In this document: one piece after another, positions 31,821 to 43,790 of the stretch
Numbering within the stretch: the stretch's first letter is position 1
Layout: each line of letters begins with the position of its first letter
The notes under the pieces: generated by a model
Database searches by the model: none
What the model was told of the DNA's origin: nothing
Seen by the model: only the letters and a program-made list of their open reading frames with translations
Origin: Phoronis australis
Lineage: Eukaryota > Phoronida > Phoronidae
Direction of reading: 5' to 3'
Assembly: GCA_002633005.1 (NCBI GenBank)
Contig: NMRA01000015.1
Span: 1 to 45,830, forward strand
DNA: 45,830 nt
Made by a program: the position numbers and the translations under genes

Positions 31821-33284
31821 ATTTTGTGTGCAGATACAAAAAACTTCTTCAACGAATCAAAGTCCTTCCCGATACGTTAAAAGGAATGTTTTTTAATAGA
31901 TATTAAAAGGGATTTACAAAAAGATTCGTGGGTGTGCATGAAAGCAGACTGAATCCAAACGGCAAGAAAATAGCGAAGATAATGTTGAAGGTGAGGTGTC
32001 TAGATTTCAAGTATGATAGTTGTCTTGGCGTCAGAACAGCATCGTTTCTAGTAAAGTGACGGGCGATTTCGTACATATAGACTAGTTACTTTCAAGCAAA
32101 TCACTAAGCTTTTACTCCGTAACGCGGCATGATTTTAACTCCCGATGAACCTACCTCCACGTTTCCGTTGCCTACGAGAGAAAAACAAAATGCTGTGTGT
32201 CGCTTAGCAATCATTAGAATCCCCTTTCCAATAATAGTGATTTTCTTGCAGTGAGTCTCGTTCATCCACGTCCTCCCAGCTCTTCCTTTTAAACCTAACT
32301 TGGCTCAGACTAATTAGTTGTGTGTATTCGCAAGTGTCTAAGTAAAACGACCTTATTGAGGGCTTGCGATATAATCCCTAGACATTTATTCTGAGGCCCA
32401 AGAAGTAAAAAACAAACATCTTTGATAAGGCCCTTTTCAATTTTTCCATACGTTTCACTCCACGAAATGTGAAAATTCAAAAGTTGATGGCGTGCTCGCC
32501 TGTTCTCGTGGCATTCAATCAAACGTGGAAAGCGCACCAATGACATTTTAATTGTTAATTTAATTTAATTTAATTATTCTTTCCTCAGTGGCGCCGATGG
32601 AGCGACACTAAGCGTTTACTCCCATACAGACGACGGGGATAAAACTTGGCAAAATCTTAAAAAGAATTCTATTTGGTCAACTTACCGTCCAGACGCGCGA
32701 CTTGAGAGAGAAAGACGCACCATCATTCGCATCTCTGCCATTTTGCTACAAATACCTCTTTAAAAACTAGAAAAGTTTGAATCCAGCAAGACCCCTAAGG
32801 TATTGGAATTTAAGCAGATAAGCTCATGGGTGTCATTAGGAAGGGGGGCTTATCTGTGGAAATGTCCTGTGACATCTGTGAAAAAGAAAAAAGTCTCCGT
32901 GACGACGTGGAAGAACACAGACGGATTTAGAATGTCGCCGGGGAACCCCAGTCTCAAGCCTAGGGTTCGGGACTCAGGGGTTTAGAGGATAGCAGCTGGA
33001 ACTTTGTTGTTTGTCTTGCAAGAAGCAACTCCCGTTCCAAAATGGCAACACAGCCAAAGGGAGCCACACCGATACATCTTCTAGCGAAAAAACAAGGGTG
33101 CATGCTTATTATTTCAATCGTCACCAACTTGAGCCGGTGAAAGCTCAGGTCTCGGTTGAGTTGAAAGCAAGAATCTCGCCCACGACTGAGTAAGTATGCT
33201 CACTCACGTGCTTCTTTGCCAATACGTGGCGAGCTCTCGCGTCTAGGCAAACCATATACATTGTCATGGGAAGTGCGGGGCCGC
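31821..33284. other. No gene seen
   Basis: No recognisable exon. There is a short low-complexity TTTAATTTAATTTAA run near 32555-32575. The 78-codon minus-strand ORF at 32310-32546 has no recognisable domain. Confidence 0.35.
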
Positions 33285-33300
33285 NNNNNNNNNNNNNNNN
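33285..33300. other. Assembly gap (16 Ns)
   Basis: Sixteen undetermined bases interrupt GC-rich sequence (GCGGGGCCGC before, GGGGTAAACC after). The 106-codon minus-strand ORF drawn across it has unknown residues and is not credible. Confidence 0.99.
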
Positions 33301-35299
33301 GGGGTAAACCGTGGCAAACGGCATAGGCTTGGCATGGACGAACCCAGGGGTGTCTCGGTGTACTCGATGAATGAGCCCTCCCCTATTTGGCGACTGGGCA
33401 AAAAGCCGCCTCACAGAAACATAGGCGTGGGGCCGGCGACAGTCGAGAAAAGAAAGACTGCGCAATACGGATAAGAGAGAAAATTCAAGAGAACATTTAA
33501 CAACTCTTAAAGGAGCATGCCACCCAAAAAACAGCCTAATTTGTATCAGTTTAGATTGAGTATTCTACTCCATAACGACACGTACGGTTGCGTTACCTGA
33601 CACCTGACGGCAGACGGAGGTGTTGAAATTATCCAATGACGTCATCGGTTTCTGACGCAGTCTGTTTAGCAGTTCACAACACGGGTTACTGGTGTCAGCT
33701 TATCGCTTGAAGTCATTGTTTAACACCAATAAATCATCAAACTTCGATGTAAAACCCTTAAAAATACACCGAGTTCTTATATAAAATAAGTGCTGTTTTA
33801 TTTCGCTCTTACGGATTTATTGGTATTTGGACACACCGTAGCCCAACAAAGTTCGGCAGGCCAATAAGGTCCGTCAGTAGCAGGAGTTGGGGTCTGTTCG
33901 GAGATAATTTCAAAGTATTTTCCGTGAGATACAGACAGGAGTACCTAGATCTGTGTTGTTTAGACTTGTGATTTTTTTATTTCTAAACACAAAACGCTTG
34001 TTAGCCTGGCCAGTGGCTCGGAGCCCGATCAGGCCCGTCGCGGCCGGCCGGATTGACTGCCAGTGGTTATTCCCGCCAGTGGCTCGGAAACTGATCAGAC
34101 ATCACGAACATAAATCAGCCAAAGTTCGTGGAAACTAAACTTCCAGTCAAGAAAATACTATACTAGTGGGCCAAAGTAATGTGCACTTGATTATGTTGGT
34201 AAATTAGCCACGAAACTGCAAATCTACTTACTCATCGGGGGCCGCTAATTCAGGTTCTGCTTTGGCCACAGCACCGTCAGGGCAGAAGTTGTACATTGAC
34301 AATCATTATTTGAGCAATGTAAATGTAAATAAAGATTCCCATAACACCTGGCCGTGGGATGGAACTCGAGTTGTTTCACAACAGTTTCTGCCAGCAAACA
34401 CTAAATTATCATGAACTCACACGGCCGCCTAGGTGTCCCGTCAATTAGTTTATTGCACCTAAAGGCGCCGGTAACGCGCAGTGATTTATTCATTGCTGGC
34501 TTCCCAAATCATTTGCACTCACGAACACTCCAAAGGCATTACAAATTGCATCTAATGAGACAGCCAATGTTTCAGTTTTATATAAGTATTGGTTAGGGTG
34601 AGAATAATTCATTTTGTAACACAACGCTCAGTAATAAACGCCAACATGATGGCAACTCGCAATCCCGACTTAGGGCGAGCTAGATCTCATCAGTCCCGAC
34701 TTCGCAGGTGGATCGTTAAGTTTTACAGGCTATCAATTCGAACAGGAATACAGTAATGAAGAAATACTAGAGAGGCGCCGTGAACAAGCTCAGACAACGG
34801 AACGTATGGAGTTATTTGCCTCATACTTGCTATTTACAGCGTACATTTCATTCTTCACTACCATGAGCCACTTCCTAAGCATTTCGGAAGTAAAAAAAAA
34901 ACGATATACCCGCTTTCCTCGCAGCTGCTTAGTTCGGACAAGCGGGAAAGATGCACCGCAACATAGCGGCATTCACTCTGCATATGAACCGCTGACGTCG
35001 TCTCACCTTCCTCACAGGTTAACGCGACACCTCTTGGCAAGGTAAGGTCGACCGTATGCGAGGCGATGTGGATATAGACCGATTAAGAAGTCAAAAAAGA
35101 CTAATTAAATCCGGTGGCATTTTCCTTTAACAACCTTAGGAGGACTCTGGCCAGGATATTGTCGTTAGGGTCTCCGATTTTGCAGCACAGGTCGTCTAAA
35201 TCCACTTGAAAACATGCACGAAATCAATCATACATAAATTTCGAAAAATTTGGAGCGTACTAGATTACTGGATTTTTAAATTCAATAAGTCGATCTTGT
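33301..35299. other. No gene seen; small dispersed repeat at 33355-33460
   Basis: The stretch with GAATGAGCCCTCCCCTATTT and GGGCAAAAAGCC resembles 16252-16300. Near 34010-34095 the phrase GCCAGTGGCTCGGA occurs twice around a GCGGCCGGCCGG block. None of the ORFs of 60-79 codons has a recognisable domain. Confidence 0.4.
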
Positions 35300-36630
35300 G
35301 AATGCAAAACTACAGTTTTCCATATGCCCCTCTCTGGCAAGGGATAACGGAGACAACTTTCGCTTTGTTTTTTTTTTTCTCGAAACTGTGTATTGCTTGA
35401 GAAAAATTGATGACCTGACAGATAACATCAACTTCTACGTATTTCCTGATATTTGAAAATATAGATATTTTCACATTGAGAGGCCCCGCCCTTGAAGGAG
35501 GCCACTGATGACATTCAAGTGGCCACCCTTTTTGTGTTTTTATTGACAATTTCTTAAGGGGCCGCTCACGGAGAGAGGGCCCAAAGTTGGAATCGATTAC
35601 CTCTATTTTCCTGTTTTTTTGTGAAACAGTGCAACCGGCTTTCATGTGGAAAGAAGTCACTCCCTGCATCGTTTTGGGACCACACGACGGTGGAATGCAC
35701 TGTCACTCTTTTTTCAAAGCTTAGGTGTCCCATCTCAGACGGTACCCTCTTTCGGTGGAGGAGTTCGAGGGAAATGTCCATTTGTCCCTCTATACACGTA
35801 AATCCGACACTGCCAAGTATTCATGATGGAAGTTTAGATTCCAAATTTATCAAAATACACAAAACATTCGTGCACATCACAGCAGTATCAAGACATTCGA
35901 CCCAAACAACCAAAAATGTGAAAAATACAATAGGATTGCCGCCACCGAAAGGGTAAAATTTTGAAGAACGTGAAGACAACTATTTCTGAATTACGCAAAA
36001 GGAGTACTTCCGATGGTTAGTTATAAAATAATGTTACTTTTTCCCGTAGTACCAGAAGATTAGTATCTCTTTTGAAGATGGTTACTATGAATTGTTTGTA
36101 AGGAATTCCCACATGTGGAAAACACTGCTGTCTGGGCTACTATTTGTGATGACCGTGTACATGTCGAAGGGGGTACTCAAAGAACTCCCGCAATCATAAA
36201 CAAAGATTTCATCGTTTTTTTATCAGTGGATTTCAAGTTTACCTCGTGAACCGTTATAGGTACCTCTGAAATGAGCAAAAATACACCATAATACTAATAC
36301 TAATGCCCCTCTCCCATATTCCCCCGGTGACTCGTCAAAAGTCTGCAAGCATGCATGCGGAAATTGCTCATAACATTCCGTTTTGCTAAACAAATTCGTT
36401 GGTTTCTGATTTGCTTGTTTATGTAGCTACGAAATTCCTAATTAGAAGCTAATCTTGTAAGAATTGACGATGTCTCAGTGAATTTAATTGCAGCCTGAAG
36501 TGGGAAAATCCGATCCCGAAATAGTAAGCCATTAGTACACTTTTAGAAGATTTTTGCATATCTAAAGTAGCTCTCAAAGACATTAATGAAATTCGGACTC
36601 ACAAACCGTAGATAGAAAAAATGTCTTAAA
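35300..36630. repeat. Dispersed repeat of about 1.3 kb, copy C (most complete)
   Basis: It aligns to copy A at its start (TGACCTGACAGATA, then CTTAAGGGGCCGCTCACGGA) and to copy B through its middle and end (ACAAAACATTCGTGCAC, GATGGTTAGTTATAAAATAA and CAAGCATG). It therefore links the two and shows the full layout. No ORF is shared between copies. I see no clear terminal inverted repeat or poly-A tail, so the class is undecided. Confidence 0.78.
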
Positions 36631-37268
36631 AAATCCTTAAATAAATAAAATTAAACTCATTGCTTGGAAAGGTTGTGTTTGCACTTCCTTAGTGTTTTTA
36701 GTTTCCAGTAGAATTGAGCAATGAATTTTGCTCTTCAAAACTGAATTGATTGTTGTCCTTATTTGCGTGCACGTCATGAGTGACGTACCAACGTTAAATA
36801 TAAGATGTAACAATGCAGTTGGCCCGCTCAGAATCTCCGTGATCCACGGTAACTGAATTTGAACTCCAGGCATTCAAGAAGTGTGTACATGTTTTCGGGA
36901 CACACTATCCACCCCAGCCACCAGAAGCTGGACTACCGGTCGTGTTTCAACTACGCATTTTGAAACAGTCCCAAAGGCACTATACCAGTGACTTCGAGAG
37001 TTTTCCCGAAACTGAATCACAATAAAACGAATCTTGACCTTAGAGCAAGCGAAGACGGCCGGTACGAGCTGCCGGTCTCAATTGAATCACAGCTAAGCTG
37101 ACCAGCATCGGGAATTTAATTTTTAATTTGTATTTTACATTGTTAGATCTCGGCTATAGCTACTTGAGGCAGCTCCTCGCTACCGGTACGTACACTGGTC
37201 CTAGGCTCATTCTTACTCTTCGTGTTGGTTCACGCCTCTTGATGGCTAATTCATCCCCGGGATTGTCC
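36631..37268. other. No gene seen
   Basis: Sequence between two repeats, without a recognisable exon. A 78-codon minus-strand ORF (36637-36873) has no recognisable motif. Confidence 0.3.
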
Positions 37269-37560
37269 CAGGGGCGGATCCAGGATTTGGAGTTGGGTGG
37301 GGGGAGGGGAAGGGCAGAGTATTAGCCAGGGCCGTTTTACCAGTCAGAAATTCGCACCCCCAAATAGAATCTGGGAGAATTTTAAATCCGCCACAGTTCC
37401 CCCCACCTAGGGCGGACGTGGGAGTTTCGGTACAAAAAAGGTGGCAAAAACCGGGAGCACGGGGGGTGGCGGCAATGGGCGGGGGCTGTTTGGCAATCAG
37501 TAGAAATGGTTTGTGCCCCCCAATAATTTTTGCCTTCCTTCGGGCCTGATACATCAACTT
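37269..37560. repeat. hAT-like short element, partial
   Basis: It begins CAGGGGCGGATCCAGGATTT, the terminal motif also seen inverted at 8787-8801. It is followed by G-rich then C-rich stretches and an internal AAATCCGCCACAG near 37382. The matching right end is not found, so the copy is truncated or worn. Confidence 0.55.
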
Positions 37561-38096
37561 GATTTTTTTTATTTTTTTCATTAGTCATTTCAAGCTCTGA
37601 TGTTGACTAAATTGTCTCCAGATGTCATCGTATGTCGTAATTTTAACTTAATGTGATATGCGTGCTCCTTTTCCGATGTTATTCGCTGTTCTTCGAGATG
37701 AGGAACTTCATGCATGTGTACTATGGCCTATGTATGCCTGCCGCATACACTGCGATGCTGGATCTAAGACTGCGAAGATATTTACGGTAAAGTGTATTCG
37801 AATTTCATCATTGAATGCACGTCTTCCCTCACATCCAGTATTTTACCTTCAACAAATAAATGTGCTGGCCCGAAGGGCCAGTTACTTGAATACGAGACCA
37901 CATCTACACACGGCCTATACCGGTATGTGAAAGTTTACTGGCCTGTCTGCAAATCCACAGGCTTTGAGCACCATGTATTTCGAACGCAGCTCAGATCCCT
38001 CCAGAGAAAGCCCAAAGATCTATAAGCCAGAGTTAAACAGTACTGTCCGCTCAAAGATTCAAGTCTAGGCAGAAATCTGCTACCTGCGCCTCCCAT
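37561..38096. other. No gene seen
   Basis: Two overlapping plus-strand ORFs (90 and 77 codons) and one antisense ORF lie here. None has a recognisable domain. Confidence 0.3.
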
Positions 38097-39475
38097 AACA
38101 ATAGCAACCCGAAGCGTTGAAATGCGCCCACGAATGCATTGCAAACCGTGTGCTTTTAGAGTTGTTAATTTGTATTATAAAATGGCCACTACATGGCGCA
38201 TAACGTCCAATCCATCTGAAAACCGAACGTGCCATCGCTTCTTTAATAGAAAGCTATTAACCGCATTTCGTAAGAATCTGTCAAGGAACTTCAGAAAAAC
38301 CAAAAAAAAGAACAAAAAATGAAATTACCACAAGGGGGCACAGCGACCGCCTGAAAGTTGTCGTCGTCTGTTAGCTTCATACAAATACACTTACTAAGAC
38401 CCTGCAGTGGGTTTAGGAGATACCGCTATGGGCGCAAAACAAAACTATCACTAGAAGGCGTGACAGTATTCGAAGTCGACATCGTTAACCGTTCTCATCA
38501 CACTGAGAACATACACAATTTTCAAAATCATCCTTAGAATGGTTTGGTTGAGAGAAGTGGACGCTAAAAACCGACTCGAAAACAGTAAAAATGACCACTA
38601 GATGGCGCAAAATACCTTAAATCCATCCGAAAGCGACAGGACAGCGTCACCTCATCTCAACGTGGATTGTAAATCAGTAGTGTCCGTATTTTTTCTAGAC
38701 GTAAGAGCAACACGAACATAATCCAGTGTGCCGACAAGCCAACAGAGCTATCGTATTGAGCCTCGTTTTGAAACACGCCTCCTGTCGGTATGAATTAGGT
38801 CTATAGATGTCCACGTTCCAAATTTTATGAAACTCCGTTGAGGACCTTTGAATATACAGTTGAAAGTAACGAACTAAAATTGAGACTAGGGGGCACAACC
38901 GTAGTGCAATTGATGCTTAAGTCCTCGTCGTTCCTTGTCAACTATCATATAAATTCACTTGCAACACTTAATAAAAGATCCTGCAAACGGTTAAGGAGAT
39001 ACAGCCATGGGCGCAAAAAAACTGCCACTACGGGGTACCACGGAACTCGAAGTAGTCAGTCACCCTCTTCACAGTAACAACATATACGCCAATTTTCAAA
39101 ATCATACCCAGGGCAGTTCGGTTGATAGAAGTGCGGATGCCAACTAACACTCGAAAACAGTAAAAAAATGGCCACAATATGGCGCAAAGTATCTCGAATT
39201 CGTGCGAAAACGGGAGGATGGCACGATATCACCAATAGATACTGAAATGAAAATTTTATGAAAATCCGTTGAGGATATCCAACGAGAGGTAAGCCTAAAA
39301 AACTAATTGCCACTAGGGGGCATACCGGTAGTCGGAGAGGTGCGAAATTTATCATCATCCATGGTCAGCTTGATGGGAACACATCTGCCAAATCTCATCA
39401 AGATCCTGTGAGGGGTTTAGGGGATACAGCTGTGGACGCCCAGACAGAGATGAGGCCAATACGTGGGCGCACATA
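38097..39475 (-). repeat. CTCF-motif modular repeat, copy 4 (near full length)
   Basis: Read on the minus strand, this copy has both family ends: a GCGCCCAC start (at 39463-39470) and the GCATTTCAACGC-x-TTGCTATTGTTA finish (at 38097). Motif positions start at 38186, 38328, 38449, 38595, 38882, 39025, 39172 and 39310. The steps are 142, 121, 146, 287 (two modules), 143, 147 and 138 bp. The motif at 38595-38608 is a perfect plus-strand CCACTAGATGGCGC. Those at 38186, 38328 and 39310 have one mismatch each, and the rest two or three. Length is about 1.38 kb. It has no shared ORF. Confidence 0.88.
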
Positions 39476-41867
39476 AAGTGGCTAAGTAAACACGCCAAAT
39501 AGCATAAAATAATCTTATTTTCCAACAACAAATAACATTAACAAAAGACAAGACATAATCTGGCAACAAAAGCCAAGATGTTCCAAGTAATAAGATCTTC
39601 AGTTTTATTGGCACTGTTAAATCTAAAAGTGCTATACAGGGGCTGCAGACAAGACAAGTCCACTTGGCAAGTTGTGTATCTAGCACACAAACACACCAAC
39701 AGGCATGACTGACATGGATCACCCTTTAACCCTGTACTCACGTCTTCAAGAAACAGTAAAAACAAATGTTGAAATAAATCTAGTACATGTAAAATGTAGC
39801 TACCTACCTTCCAAAAACAGTGCATAAAAACTTGATTTTTCAACAGAAATGAAACCAAGGCGGCAGCTCAACATGCCAATAGAGCCTGTTTAACAACAGC
39901 CGCATAACAATTTCTACCTCAATGATCTCTCAGCTTACTAAACTGTGGGGAACCATGTGACCTGGCATCAGCTGGCAGCCACAACAAGAGAGAATTACAT
40001 GACCCATTCTATGTAAAGCAATGTACACAATCAGTAAAATCCTTATGTCCCCTTTATCAAACCAAGTTTTACTCCACAATGTTCTAACACGATTCCAAAC
40101 CAGGCAGCCTTCTTGTAATTCACCTCAAGTAGAAACTGCAGAGGTCTGCCACAGCACCATGGCAATAACACAATTCCCCGGGTGCACTCAAATAACTTTA
40201 AATAACACCTCTCCTGCAAGAACATATCACACAAAGTATAACTCCTGATTCCTTGTAATCCAATTGCTAGCCACCGCTGGTGAGCCACCACTGGTGACAA
40301 TTTCATAACACGATATGGCAACAGGCACTGTTAGATCTTTAACACTAGACTAGACCCCACACATTTCTCCAGTCCTTTGGCACAAATACTCCAACAAACA
40401 TAAGCATATACAAGAGATTCTCCTAGTACATCTAACAACTAATACAGCTTATTTTTTTCATTGAAAACCAAATAATTTTTTTTTTTGCATTTTCAGCTTG
40501 GACAATTTGGCGGCCCAATGGTGCAAAAACATACTTTTGAATTTCTGTTTCTTACCTAAACATACAGGAATAACAATAGCAAGCCTGACAACCAATACAT
40601 GTTTAATTAGAATCAATTATGTTTTCTCGTGTTTATATCATAAAAGCAGATTTTGTAATAACATTTAGAATATGACCAACACCATTCCAAAGAATTATAA
40701 GTTTGCAATACACCGCATCATTTGGGTTGCTGTTACCAAGGGCAACATTTTGCTATATTTTCCACAAATTTCTATTTACGATCTGTTTTGTTCCCAACTC
40801 CAAGCAAACAAAGAGTGACTATTAAATAACGACGTTTTGTTTTAAAGGACAGCAACCCAAATAACGAATTTCAAAGTTTCGATCAACATCATATTTTTGA
40901 AAATTCAAAATCTTTCGACTTGCTCTTTGATGACAGTTTGTCACATCTGAAGATTGACTTGCTCAGTGTTGGCCGTTCACTGTAATAACCAGTTTGCTGC
41001 AAAAGAACAGTGGTGCTTAAAAGTTACCAAACTACAACAAGGCACTCAGCTTGGGTTTCTACATAACAAAACATTGCCAAAATAAGTCATTCAAGTGACA
41101 CCAATTACCAACCAGCACTGCTTTGGGTATATCCTTACATGCTCGGACCAATTTCAAGTCATGAAGCAACTCGAGATAATAGGCAAGTCTTCGTGTATTC
41201 TTCAGACGCTGAAGTTGACAATTAAAGTGGAACTTGCAGGCTAATTCATTATCTCTGTGACTGCTTGGCCAAATCAGTTAGAAACACAACATATAGCAAC
41301 AATGTGAATATGAAGTAGGTTGAAAAATGCCAAATGTTTTCAAGAGTTTTGTGGTGAAAATGAACTGCCACAAACCACTGAAAGGTGTCCAGTAAAAATA
41401 GTGATGAGATGCTGGGGAAAAAACTGCATAGGTCCATGTGAGCCTTCGAGGTACGTCATTAGTGCAAAGACCACCTACTTGCAGATTTTTTTGTTATCAC
41501 ATTTGCAAGTTGTCAATGAATGCAACTGCACATTGTAATAGCGTAGATGATGTTCAAATAGCATTGTAGTTTAGTGCCTGCTATACATTAGCATAGTTAG
41601 GAGCATGCAAATACATCTTTAAAAAGCACAAGGACAAAATAGCTTGAAAAATACAGATTTCCACTCCTAATTCTTATGAAAGACGAGTTTAAAGAATGTC
41701 GATGCTACCCAAGAAACGCACTCGCCTTAACGCACCTGTAACATTATCTCAGCTTGAAGGCTTAATGTCCACCAACTTCCTCTCATGAACACAGGGTGGC
41801 GCTGTGTCTGGTTGCTGGTCTGGGTGGTGTGGCTGTCGTCAGCAGCGCAACAATGTTCCAATAGATT
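39476..41867. other. No gene seen; 3' side of the hnRNP-like gene
   Basis: AT-rich sequence that may hold the 3' UTR of the minus-strand hnRNP-like gene. I see no minus-strand poly-A signal that I would defend. Minus-strand ORFs of about 100 codons at 39417-39858 overlap each other in two frames and have no recognisable domain. Confidence 0.35.
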
Positions 41868-42085
41868 TCATGAAACGGTAATAATCCAGTCTCCAGCCAT
41901 AACCCAATAAGTTGTCGTCGTTTGCAATGACGCATGACACGACGACGCACGTTTTCCACGTCGAGAATGGTGAATTTTCAAAAATGAACATGTTTCTGAT
42001 AACCTTCGTAATCCGAGTGTGTTGGAAACTTTAGACTGGAATGAATTTTGGTCAAAATGTCTTTTTCCAATTTTGTTTTTAGTCC
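41868..42085 (-). CDS. Candidate terminal exon of the hnRNP Q/R-like gene
   Basis: On the minus strand a pyrimidine-rich stretch (TTTTTTATTTCTTTCTCGC) leads to an ACGCCAG acceptor at 42086. The following frame stays open for 72 codons to a TGA at 41868. The join to the upstream exon (ending in one base, C) is in phase and would give GKR-TKNKIGKRHFDQNSFQSK. That loosely recalls the KRKADGYNQPDSKRR region of SYNCRIP. The rest has no similarity I recognise. The alternative is that the gene ends by read-through at 42505. Confidence 0.35.
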
Positions 42086-42265
42086 CTGGCGTTGGCTTCA
42101 TTTGCGAGAAAGAAATAAAAAATACATAAGTTAAGATCAAGCAAGAATACATCGTGCAAAGTTGAGATTACATTTGGATTCAGATCATTCATAAAATTGG
42201 TGTCACATTGTTCCATCCTTCGATGAGACGTTATTTCTGAGCGTAGGAAGAATTTACAGTAGTTA

Positions 42266-42360
42266 CTCAAACATCTTCATAAGATAGGTGCCAGTAGCAA
42301 CTCAAATACCATCATAAGACAGGTACCAGTAGCAGCTCAAACACCTTCATAAGACAGGCG
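42266..42360. repeat. Tandem repeat, 35-bp unit, 2.7 copies
   Basis: CTCAAAyAyCwTCATAAGA steps at 42266, 42301 and 42336, exactly 35 bp apart, with a few differences between copies. It lies inside the intron or 3' UTR of the hnRNP-like gene. Confidence 0.88.
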
Positions 42361-42557
42361 AGTTCAATGAATAAATGAAACTTGTCATCAGTATACAAGT
42401 TTACTGAAAAGGTCAGAGACATCCAGCATTTAAAATGTCTTTCATAAGCACAATGTATGTAACATGGTAAATAAACATGATCAAGCATCTGACACTCAAC
42501 ACAGTCACACAGGGCAACGCAAGCTTTGATGCCCATGCCTGCCCTGGACCAACTTAC

Positions 42558-42720
42558 GTTTTCCTGCACGAGTGCCCATTCCACAGAAGCCAAAGCCACT
42601 ACGAATCATACCACGTGGCCCACCGCGTCCCCCATACATGCTGCCTCCGCGCATACCACCTCGCGCTCTCATCATCCCTCTGGGACCCATGCCGTGTGCA
42701 CTCGCCATCATCCCCCCACG
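42558..42720 (-). CDS. hnRNP Q/R-like gene, RGG-rich exon
   Basis: The exon follows TTTTCTTACAG (minus strand) and encodes RGGMMASAHGMGPRGMMRAR, GGMRGGSMYGGRGGPRGM and a GTRAGKRK-type end. The protein would bind RNA through such RGG boxes, which are also arginine-methylation sites. The GGKRK-like end matches the C-terminal region of SYNCRIP (hnRNP Q) and hnRNP R. The exon probably ends at AAAAC|GTAAGT, a strong donor at 42557. Reading through it gives LVQGRHGHQSLRCPV and a stop at 42505, which could be an alternative end. It is unusually Met-rich for an RGG box. Both exon borders fit the exon at 43643-43790 in phase 0. Confidence 0.75.
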
Positions 42721-43131
42721 CTGTAAGAAAAGAATAACATGGGTTATGTGTTCATAGAAAACTACATAACAGTGTCAACACTAGCAAGGCACTGAATCCT
42801 TGATATTGATGTAATAGACAAAATATCAGTTACTTTTGTACTGTTTAACACAACTTTACTCACAATCATCAGTCAAAAACCTTAGATCATGCACACAGTC
42901 CAGAACTCGCAGACAAAACTATAACCTGAATATTAATGCTACACATTCCAAAAGAACAAGCCCTTGTTGTACCATTGGGCACCATGACAGTCATTTCCAA
43001 CTGCAGAGTCTAGGCTAAATTGCAGCTTAAAATGTGGAGTTACGACACATAATCTCCCATCACTATCTTTCGATGACACCACAATGGACTCTTATGTAAG
43101 GAAACCACTTATCTTCTACAAACATCAGAAG

Positions 43132-43179
43132 AATTGACTACAACTGATTGGATCCAATTGACTACAACTGATTGGATCC
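43132..43179. repeat. Direct duplication of 24 bp
   Basis: AATTGACTACAACTGATTGG plus ATCC occurs twice in tandem (43132-43155 and 43156-43179) without a mismatch. Confidence 0.95.
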
Positions 43180-43233
43180 ATGCGAACTACAAAAATAGTG
43201 GATAAGTTTTCCACTTAATTATGTTTGCACTTT

Positions 43234-43507
43234 ATGAGTGACGGCTACTATGACAGTCACGAGGGACGGCTACAATGAGTCATGTGGGACAGTTACTACG
43301 ACAGTGACAGTCATTGGGACGCTTACTATGACAGTTATGAGGGACGGCTACAATGACACTGATGAGGGATGGTTACTATGAGAGTCATGTGGGACAGTTA
43401 CTATGACAGTTATGAGGGACGGCTATGAGTCATGAAGGACAGCTTCTACGACAGTCACGAGGGACAACTACCATGACAGTCATGAGGGACAGCTACTATG
43501 ACGGTCA
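43234..43507. repeat. Minisatellite, unit about 25 bp, about ten copies
   Basis: GACAGTCATGAGGGACAGCT and ACTAT repeat with changes in length (some units lack a few bases). Copies are clearest at 43450-43499. The variation shows an older array than the other minisatellites here. It lies inside an intron. Confidence 0.88.
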
Positions 43508-43642
43508 ATTCCACTTACACTTAATCGTTTTAAGGTAGAATTCCACTTGTGCTCAGCTGTTATAACAGTCAATTTTATCCATTTTCTTGTAGTTAATACT
43601 ATACAATCATAATAATCCTCCAAAACAAGGCATGTCACTCAC

Positions 43643-43790
43643 CATGCCTCCCCTGCCTCTGCCGTAACTGTAGTAGTCGTAGTAACCACCGTGGTAGTCG
43701 TCAAACCCAGGTAAGTCCAGTGGACCATGGTAGAAGTCCTCAAAACCACCTGCTGCTATGCCATAGCCTCCAAAATGGCGACCACCAAAC
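43643..43790 (-). CDS. hnRNP Q/R-like gene, Gly/Asp/Tyr-rich exon
   Basis: The exon begins after TTTTTTTTAG (minus strand) with one base of a split codon and encodes FGGRHFGGYGIAAGGFEDFY, then HGPLDLPGFDDYHGGYYDYY and SYGRGRGGM. It ends at ATG|GTGAGT. The alternation of acidic and aromatic residues leading into GRGRGG is characteristic of the region after the third RRM of hnRNP Q and hnRNP R, nuclear proteins that act in splicing, mRNA stability and transport. The RRM exons themselves are not in the window, so the assignment rests on composition and motif order. Another RGG-type RNA-binding protein remains possible. Confidence 0.75.

Larger units (their letters stand above)
42721..43642 (-). 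other. Intron between the two hnRNP-like exons
   Basis: The intron runs from GTGAGT (43642 downwards) to CTTACAG (ending at 42721), read on the minus strand. It holds a 25-bp tandem array and a 24-bp duplication. No further exon is visible. Confidence 0.7.

Noticed and set aside
41790-41815. A further CTCF-like site (ACACAGGGTGGCGC)
   Set aside because: It has three mismatches to the consensus and lies outside the repeat family.
42477-42757. Plus-strand ORFs of 61-86 codons, Pro/His-rich
   Set aside because: They are antisense shadows of the minus-strand RGG-rich exon of the hnRNP-like gene.
43234-43507. CRISPR-like array of short repeats
   Set aside because: Units are head to tail without unique spacers, and the window is animal DNA; these are minisatellites.
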